Made by a program: the position numbers and the translations under genes
NCBI RefSeq assembly: GCF_029223885.1
Contig: NZ_CP119409.1
Span: 584,001-648,000 of the forward strand
Origin: Pararhizobium gei
Lineage (GTDB): Bacteria; Pseudomonadota; Alphaproteobacteria; Rhizobiales; Rhizobiaceae
DNA length: 64,000 bases
Direction: 5' to 3'
Shown here: piece by piece, positions 58,925-64,000 of the stretch
Layout of the letters: every line of letters starts with the position of its first letter
Position numbering within the stretch: the first letter of the stretch is position 1
The notes under the pieces: generated by a model
Seen by the model: the letters and a program-made list of their open reading frames with translations, nothing else
Database searches by the model: none
What the model was told of the DNA's origin: nothing

Positions 58925-60057
58925 TGATGCGCCACCGACTTTTGCTGCTCCTCAGCCTTGGTCTTCTCCTGTTTTCGCCACAGGCCCGCGCCGAAGAGGT
59001 GGCGGAGGCCGCGCCCATGCTGTCGGGGCTGCAGGTACAGGCTGTGCCATCGGTTATGCAAAAGGCCGTCGATGATTTCATCCGGCCGGGTTATCGCGAT
59101 CTAGCCGAGGGAACGGCATCCTTGTCCGGGGCGGTCCAGACATTGTGCGGGAAACCATCGGAAGAGACGCTTGGCGACGTGCAGATGACCTTCGACGAGG
59201 TTGTGCAGCTATGGTCGGGTATCGAAATTCTTCGCATCGGTCCGGTCATCGAAGGCAATCGCTTCGAGCGCTTCCTGTTTTTCCCCGACCGTAAGAGCAC
59301 CGGACTGAAACAGGTCCAGCGTATCCTCGCAACCCAGGACGAAACGGCAGCCTCGGCTGCCACGCTGAAAGGCAAGAGTGTCGCAGCGCAAGGGATGGGG
59401 GCACTGGAGTATATTCTCTATGGCGACGGCGCGGATGCCCTGCTGACGGAAAAGGCCGGCTTCCGCTGCCGTTACGGCATGGCGGTCGCCGTGAATCTTC
59501 AGTCCATCGCCGGTGAACTCAGCGCAGACTGGGAAAAGCCGGATGGTGTCCAGGCCGCCTGGAAAAAGCCGGGTCCGGACAACCCGCTCTATCGTGACGG
59601 CAGGGAGGCGGCGACCGAACTCCTCGGGATTCTGGTCCACGGCGTCGAAAGCATCCGCGATCAGCGTCTGCGGCCCTTCTATGCCGGCATCGTCAAGGGG
59701 ACGCCGGACAAGGGCCATCCCAGGCTCGCGGTCTACTGGCGATCCGGCAACACCATGCCGGCGATTTCGGCGAATTTCACAGCTCTGCAGACATTGTTCA
59801 ACACGGCGGATATGCAGGCGCTGCTGCCAGTCAACAAGCGTTCCATGGCGCGGCCGATCAACACCGTGCTGCAGGCAATCATAGACGATGCCGACGAGAT
59901 CGTGCTGCCGATCGGCGAAGCCATTGCCGATGACGAACAGCGTGGCCGCCTGAACCGAATTCTTCAGAACACCAACGATGTGCTGCAGCGTCTCAACCTC
60001 GATTTCGGCGGTGCGATCGGTCTCGGCGCAGGCTTCTCCTTCGCCGATGGCGACTGA
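58924..60057 (+). CDS. Second imelysin-like periplasmic protein, degenerate motif
   Basis: A 377-residue exported protein (signal peptide LLLLLSLGLLLFSPQARA) of the imelysin family. Where the first imelysin has GYHAIE, this one reads GMGALEYILYG near residues 156-166, so the motif His is replaced by Gly. It starts one base inside the di-haem stop (TGATG), so it is coupled to it. Such second, shorter imelysins recur in this cluster type; the His loss suggests a different ligand or a purely structural role. Confidence 0.87.
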   Translation: MMRHRLLLLLSLGLLLFSPQARAEEVAEAAPMLSGLQVQAVPSVMQKAVDDFIRPGYRDLAEGTASLSGAVQTLCGKPSEETLGDVQMTFDEVVQLWSGIEILRIGPVIEGNRFERFLFFPDRKSTGLKQVQRILATQDETAASAATLKGKSVAAQGMGALEYILYGDGADALLTEKAGFRCRYGMAVAVNLQSIAGELSADWEKPDGVQAAWKKPGPDNPLYRDGREAATELLGILVHGVESIRDQRLRPFYAGIVKGTPDKGHPRLAVYWRSGNTMPAISANFTALQTLFNTADMQALLPVNKRSMARPINTVLQAIIDDADEIVLPIGEAIADDEQRGRLNRILQNTNDVLQRLNLDFGGAIGLGAGFSFADGD

Positions 60058-60188
60058 GCCCTGGATTTCGCCGGCCGGAATTGACAGTGGCATCGATTGA
60101 CAAAAATGAGCCGGAAGCGCAAAGCGTCGATCGTGTTTTATGCGTGGACACGGCCAGACAAGGATCGATGGATCATGAACCCCGACAG

Positions 60189-60209
60189 TCGAAGTAGCGC
60201 TTCGATTTT
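60189..60209 (+). terminator. Weak terminator-like hairpin before corA
   Basis: TCGAAG, TAGCG loop, CTTCGA and TTTT, 131 bases after the imelysin stop. The stem is short, so termination would be partial. Confidence 0.5.
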
Positions 60210-60279
60210 GCCGATTGTCACGCCCTGAAAGATCAAGGGTGGAACTGGCGATCGGCAGATTGCCAGATTGGAACCCGAT

Positions 60280-61269
60280 ATGCTGCGCACCTATGAAAGC
60301 CGGAACAACCATCTCGCCCTGCTCGAGCCCGACGCCTCGTCTCTCGAAAGCACGTCCATCGTCTGGTTCGACCTGTTCAACCCCGCACAGGACGAGACCC
60401 GCCTGGTCGAGCAACGCCTCGGCATCGAGATTCCGACACGCGACGAGATGCAGGAAATCGAACTGTCCGACCGCCTGTATCAGGAGGATGGAGCGGAGTT
60501 CATGACCATGACTGCAGCAACTGACCTTGATGGAGACAATCCGGTCAAGGTTCCGGTCACCTTCATTCTCAAGGGGACAACGCTGGTCACGGTTCGCCAT
60601 TCGGATCCGAAGCCCTTTCACCATTATGCCGCACGCATGCAGCGCCTGAACGGGATCTCCTGCGACAGTGGGGACATCGTCATGCTCGGGCTTCTGGAAG
60701 CGATGATCGACCGGACCGCCGATGCGCTGGAGCGTATCGGCAACGAGATCGACGGCATATCCCGCGACGTGTTTCGCAAGAATCATTCCAGCGTTACGAA
60801 GAAGACCCGCGATCTTCAATCGCTCATCGAACAGATCGGCCAGAAGGGAGACTTCCTCAGCGTCATCCGGGAAAGCCTGGTGAGCGTCGGCCGGCTTGTG
60901 GCCTATCATACCGCACTCGACGGCATCGGTACGCGCAAGGCGGTCAAGGAAAGCCGCCAGCGCATCAAGCTCATCCAGCGTGACGCGGCCTCGCTCGGCG
61001 ATCACGCCCTGTTCCTCTCGAACAAGATCAACTTCCTGCTCGATGCGACCCTGGGGCTGATCAATCTCGAGCAGAACCAGATCATCAAGATCTTCTCCGT
61101 GGCAGCCGTCGTCTTCCTGCCGCCGACGCTGGTCGCCTCGATCTACGGCATGAATTTCGACGTCATTCCGGAACTGAATTTCCGGTTCGGCTATCCGATG
61201 GCGCTGTGCATGATGGCGCTTTCGGCCCTCCTTCCCCTTTTATATTTCAAGCGGAGGGGCTGGCTTTGA
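60280..61269 (+). CDS. corA: CorA-family magnesium/divalent cation channel
   Basis: A 329-residue membrane protein. A soluble N-terminal domain (about 1-265) with long helices is followed by two membrane segments; YGMNFD near residues 289-294 supplies the GMN motif that ends the first. It should import magnesium or another divalent cation. It lies between the second imelysin and the DUF1513 gene, interrupting the usual cluster. The start is ATG 60280; a TTG four codons upstream is in frame, and no strong ribosome site is visible for either. Confidence 0.92.
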   Translation: MLRTYESRNNHLALLEPDASSLESTSIVWFDLFNPAQDETRLVEQRLGIEIPTRDEMQEIELSDRLYQEDGAEFMTMTAATDLDGDNPVKVPVTFILKGTTLVTVRHSDPKPFHHYAARMQRLNGISCDSGDIVMLGLLEAMIDRTADALERIGNEIDGISRDVFRKNHSSVTKKTRDLQSLIEQIGQKGDFLSVIRESLVSVGRLVAYHTALDGIGTRKAVKESRQRIKLIQRDAASLGDHALFLSNKINFLLDATLGLINLEQNQIIKIFSVAAVVFLPPTLVASIYGMNFDVIPELNFRFGYPMALCMMALSALLPLLYFKRRGWL

Positions 61270-61290
61270 ATATCCGCTTGCGGAGGTCTC

Positions 61291-62397
61291 ATGGCATATC
61301 GAAATACCCCACCCGGTAAAATGCTCACCGACCGCCGCGCTTTTCTGACGATGGCGGGCGCCGCCTGGGCTGCTGCCCTTGCGCCGCGGGCAGCATTTGC
61401 ACTGTCGCGCACCGATGCGGTGTATGCCTCGGCGTTCATGGCCCCCGATGGCTCCTATGGCGTGGCGACCGTGAGCGAGGAAGGCGAGATCATCGAGCGT
61501 GTGCCGCTGCCGGCCCGTGCCCATGGGATGACCTGTTGCGTGGTCAGCAACCGTGCCGTCGCCTTTGCCCGCCGCCCCGGCACCTATGCGATGATTTTCG
61601 CGCCCGACGGCGGCGCCCCGCCGGTCGTGATTACCTCGGTCGAGGGTCGGCATTTCTACGGTCACGGCTGCTTCTCCGCCGATGGGCGGCTGCTCTACGC
61701 GACGGAGAACGATTTTGCCGAAAAACGCGGCATGATCGGTGTCTATGACGGCACGAACGGGTTTGCCCGCATCGGCGAATTCCCCTCCTATGGCGTCGGC
61801 CCACATGACATGACGCTGGGGCTCGATGGCAGGATGCTGGCGATCGCCAATGGCGGCATCGAAACCCACCCGGATTTCGGCCGGACCAAGCTCAATCTCG
61901 ATCATATGGAGCCGTCTCTGGCTCTGGTCGACACGGCGACGGGGGCGCTGATCGAGCGCCATGCCATGCCGGAGCCGATGCGCCGGCTTTCGACGCGCCA
62001 TGTCGATATCGACGCCAGCGGAAAGATCTGGTTCGCCTGCCAGTACGAGGGCGCGCGCAGCGACCTTCCGCCGCTGGCAGGCTCCTTCTCACGGGGTGAG
62101 GATGTCCGTTTCCTTGATCTCCCTGAGAATACGACCTCCGCACTTGCCAATTATGTCGGCGCGATCGCTGTCAATCGCCGTGACGGATTGATCGGGCTGA
62201 CATCGCCGAAGGGGGCTGTGGCGGTCACCATCGATGCGAAGACAGGACAGGTCGTCCGGCAGGAGCGGCTCGCCGATGCCGCCGGCATCGCACCGGCTGC
62301 GCATGGCTTTGTCGCCTCGTCCTATTCCGGCCAATTCGGCGCCACGCAAAGCACTGTTGCCTGGGACCAGCATATCGTCAAACTTGGACATCCTTGA
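61291..62397 (+). CDS. DUF1513 periplasmic protein of the imelysin cluster
   Basis: A 368-residue protein whose N-terminus LTDRRAFLTMAGAAWAAALAP has a twin-arginine-type motif (DRRAFL), suggesting Tat export in folded form, perhaps with a cofactor. The body has repeated beta-propeller-like blades such as FYGHGCFSADGRLLYATEN, GVGPHDMTLGLDGRML and TRHVDIDASGKIWFACQ. It is the usual last member of imelysin/di-haem clusters. Function unknown; iron or haem handling is inferred from context. GGAGGTCTC precedes the ATG. Confidence 0.88.
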   Translation: MAYRNTPPGKMLTDRRAFLTMAGAAWAAALAPRAAFALSRTDAVYASAFMAPDGSYGVATVSEEGEIIERVPLPARAHGMTCCVVSNRAVAFARRPGTYAMIFAPDGGAPPVVITSVEGRHFYGHGCFSADGRLLYATENDFAEKRGMIGVYDGTNGFARIGEFPSYGVGPHDMTLGLDGRMLAIANGGIETHPDFGRTKLNLDHMEPSLALVDTATGALIERHAMPEPMRRLSTRHVDIDASGKIWFACQYEGARSDLPPLAGSFSRGEDVRFLDLPENTTSALANYVGAIAVNRRDGLIGLTSPKGAVAVTIDAKTGQVVRQERLADAAGIAPAAHGFVASSYSGQFGATQSTVAWDQHIVKLGHP

Positions 62398-62492
62398 CCT
62401 GCCTGCTTGAACTGCGTTTCCGGAGATCAAGCCTCGTTTGCCAGGCCCGGGATTAATGCATCGACCGGCTGGTGTTTTTGGGAAATTACCCT

Positions 62493-62957
62493 ATGTCGCT
62501 CCTCATGAACCGCATCCTGATCTATCTTCTGTTTGTCGCCGCCGTGCTCGGCTGCGGTCTGCTCATCGGCATCAACAATATTCCCGGCGAATGGTACCAG
62601 TCGCTGGCGAAACCGTCCTTCAATCCGCCGAACTGGATATTCGCGCCGGTCTGGTCGATCCTCTATGTCATTATCGGCTTTGTCGGCGCCCACACCTTTG
62701 TTTATCGTCGCCACACCGCGTCTATGCGGCTGTGGGTGGCGCAGATGATCTTCAACTTTGCCTGGTCGCCGCTGTTTTTCGGCATGCATGAGATAGCCGT
62801 GGCGCTGATCGTCATTGTCGCTCTGCTGATCTCGATCGTCGGCTTTGTTCTCTCCAGCTGGAAACAGGATCGCGTTTCAGCTCTGCTTTTCCTGCCCTAT
62901 CTCGCCTGGGTGGGGTTCGCGACGCTGCTCAACACGTCGATTCTTCTCTTGAATTGA
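62493..62957 (+). CDS. tspO: TspO/MBR-family membrane protein
   Basis: A 154-residue protein with five membrane helices and the tryptophan-rich TspO signatures (PGEWYQSLAKPSFNPPNWIFAPVW, described, about residues 32-55; FNFAWSPLFFG near 90-100). TspO proteins bind porphyrins and respond to stress. Its position after a haem/iron cluster is consistent but not proof of a link. Start chosen at 62493 after GGGAAATTACCC; an upstream ATG at 62472 is possible. Confidence 0.92.
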   Translation: MSLLMNRILIYLLFVAAVLGCGLLIGINNIPGEWYQSLAKPSFNPPNWIFAPVWSILYVIIGFVGAHTFVYRRHTASMRLWVAQMIFNFAWSPLFFGMHEIAVALIVIVALLISIVGFVLSSWKQDRVSALLFLPYLAWVGFATLLNTSILLLN

Positions 62958-63060
62958 GGCTTGTCCGAATAATTCTGTCATGCGAATGTCGTTGGCGCGT
63001 GATGCCCGGCTGGGTACGGCTCGGTAAGGCCAGGGCAACGTCGGCGACTGAGGGCAAAAA

Positions 63061-63495
63061 GTGGAATTTCGCGAACGCGTCCGCAACAGTTTCGGCAGGC
63101 AGGCTGCCATGGCGACGATCGGTGCGGAACTGACGCGTGTCGAGCCCGGCACGGTCGAAATCGAGCTTCCCTTCGATGCAAAGCTGACGCAGCAGCATGG
63201 CTTTCTGCATGCCGGCATTATATCGGCGGCGCTTGATGCAGCGGGCACCTATGCCGCCTATTCGGTTATCGATCCCGACGCCTCCATTCTGACCATCGAA
63301 TTCAAGGTTAACCTCATGTCGCCCGGTCGTGGCGAGCGTTTCCTGTTTCGCGGCGAAGTGACGAAGCCCGGCACGACAATCATCGTTTCCGATGGCCGGG
63401 GCTATGCGATTTCGGCGGACGGGCCGGCCAAGCTGATCGCCTCCATGACGGGCACGATGATGGTGATCCGCGGGCGCGAGGGCATTGAGGGATGA
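63061..63495 (+). CDS. PaaI-family hotdog thioesterase
   Basis: A 144-residue hotdog-fold acyl-CoA thioesterase-like protein. The HGFLHAGIISAALDAAGTYAAY stretch (described, about residues 44-65) carries the active-site HAG and Asp of the PaaI group. It starts with GTG after GAGGGC. Only three bases separate its stop from the next start, so co-expression with the nucleosidase is likely. Confidence 0.9.
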   Translation: MEFRERVRNSFGRQAAMATIGAELTRVEPGTVEIELPFDAKLTQQHGFLHAGIISAALDAAGTYAAYSVIDPDASILTIEFKVNLMSPGRGERFLFRGEVTKPGTTIIVSDGRGYAISADGPAKLIASMTGTMMVIRGREGIEG

Positions 63496-63498
63496 GTT

Positions 63499-64000
63499 TT
63501 GAACTTGAATTTTGAACTAAAGTCCGTTGCAGGCAGGACGCTGCTCTTTGTCATGGCTGTCGATGCGGAATATGGCGTGCATCTGCGCGCGCGCATCTCA
63601 CCACTCATGACAGGCGTCGGGCCTGTTGAAGCCGCAGTGACGCTGACGCGAACCCTTTCTGCGTTGCAGGGTCAAGGTCGTCTGCCGGATCTCGTCGTGT
63701 CGCTTGGCTCGGCCGGTTCTGCCCGGCTCGAGCAGGCGGAAGTCTATCAGGCGACCTCCGTTTCCTATCGCGACATGGACGCGTCGCCGCTTGGCTTCGA
63801 GAAGGGCGCCACACCGTTTCTCGATCTGCCCGTCACCGTCGATCTGCCGTTGCGCATACCGGGTGTTAAACAGGCGAGCCTGTCGACCGGGGCAAACATC
63901 GTGTCCGGTGCGGCCTATGGGACCATTGCCGCCGAGATGGTGGAAATGGAAACCTTCGCCGTGTTGCGCGCCTGCCAGTCGTTTGGCATCCCGCTGATCG
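63499..64000 (+). CDS. mtnN: MTA/SAH nucleosidase, 5' part
   Basis: The first ~167 residues of 5'-methylthioadenosine/S-adenosylhomocysteine nucleosidase; the gene runs off the window. LFVMAVDAEYG supplies the catalytic-acid region, MTGVGPVEAAV the phosphorylase-family core, LVVSLGSAGS the ribose region, and EMVEMETFAVLRAC the conserved MEM/ET active-site segment. The likely start is a TTG at 63499; another TTG at 63505 and an internal ATG at 63553 exist, the last removing conserved sequence. Confidence 0.9.
   Translation, partial: MNLNFELKSVAGRTLLFVMAVDAEYGVHLRARISPLMTGVGPVEAAVTLTRTLSALQGQGRLPDLVVSLGSAGSARLEQAEVYQATSVSYRDMDASPLGFEKGATPFLDLPVTVDLPLRIPGVKQASLSTGANIVSGAAYGTIAAEMVEMETFAVLRACQSFGIPLI

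Overview
The window looks like a chromosomal segment of a high-GC alphaproteobacterium of the Rhizobiales, most likely Rhizobiaceae (Rhizobium/Agrobacterium type). Grounds: a cpa/ctp-type Flp pilus locus in rhizobial order, a PmtA-type phosphatidylethanolamine N-methyltransferase, the rpsT-dnaA pair, a ugpBAEC glycerol-3-phosphate operon, and an intergenic palindromic repeat of the kind common in rhizobial genomes. The genus cannot be fixed from this sequence alone. I found no rRNA, tRNA, CRISPR array, phage or insertion sequence.

Layout. 1-10.7 kb: tight-adherence (Flp) pilus locus: a secretin-N-domain protein diverging from the pilin, then cpaA, cpaB, cpaC, cpaD, cpaE, cpaF, tadB and tadC on the plus strand, and tadD convergent. 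10.8-18.7 kb: housekeeping block with an M17 aminopeptidase, dnaA, rpsT, mutM, ubiE and ubiB. 18.8-25.8 kb: more accessory genes: a small exported protein broken by a one-base frameshift, a MacAB efflux pair, a nucleoside deaminase, and a zinc/cadmium-type P-type ATPase divergent from its MerR regulator. 25.9-36.3 kb: coaBC, a class II glutamine amidotransferase, an RpiR regulator remnant, a GFA-fold protein, a HAD phosphatase, prfC, dut, an Lrp/AsnC regulator divergent from an EamA exporter, cysK and comM. 36.5-43.3 kb: gshB, the ugpBAEC operon, yraN and rsmI. 43.4-44.1 kb: a CatB/Vat-like acetyltransferase that looks acquired. 44.5-53.4 kb: dnaN, pmtA, pyrF, a DUF1330 protein, an NDUFA9-like protein, a 52-residue exported protein, uppP, a GST, queG and an SDR. 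53.8-64 kb: an RlpA-like protein, rsmB, an imelysin/di-haem/imelysin/DUF1513 iron-uptake-type cluster with corA inside it, tspO, a thioesterase and the start of an MTA/SAH nucleosidase that runs off the end.

How the genes work together. The first 10 kb encodes most of a pilus secretion machine: pilin, prepilin peptidase, secretin and its partners, ATPases and the inner-membrane platform. TadE/F/G minor pilins are not here. The 55.8-62.4 kb cluster pairs two periplasmic imelysin-like proteins with a c-type di-haem protein and a DUF1513 beta-propeller-like protein, a recurring periplasmic iron-acquisition arrangement whose biochemistry is poorly defined.

Points most worth a second look: a rhizobial palindromic repeat lying in frame inside the di-haem gene; a second imelysin that lacks the motif histidine; a terminator abutting the di-haem start codon; the frameshifted small exported protein; an internally deleted RpiR gene; the low-GC acetyltransferase beside dnaN; and several long perfect inverted repeats between genes. 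No clearly new multi-gene system was recognised; the imelysin/di-haem cluster is the best candidate for under-described biology.
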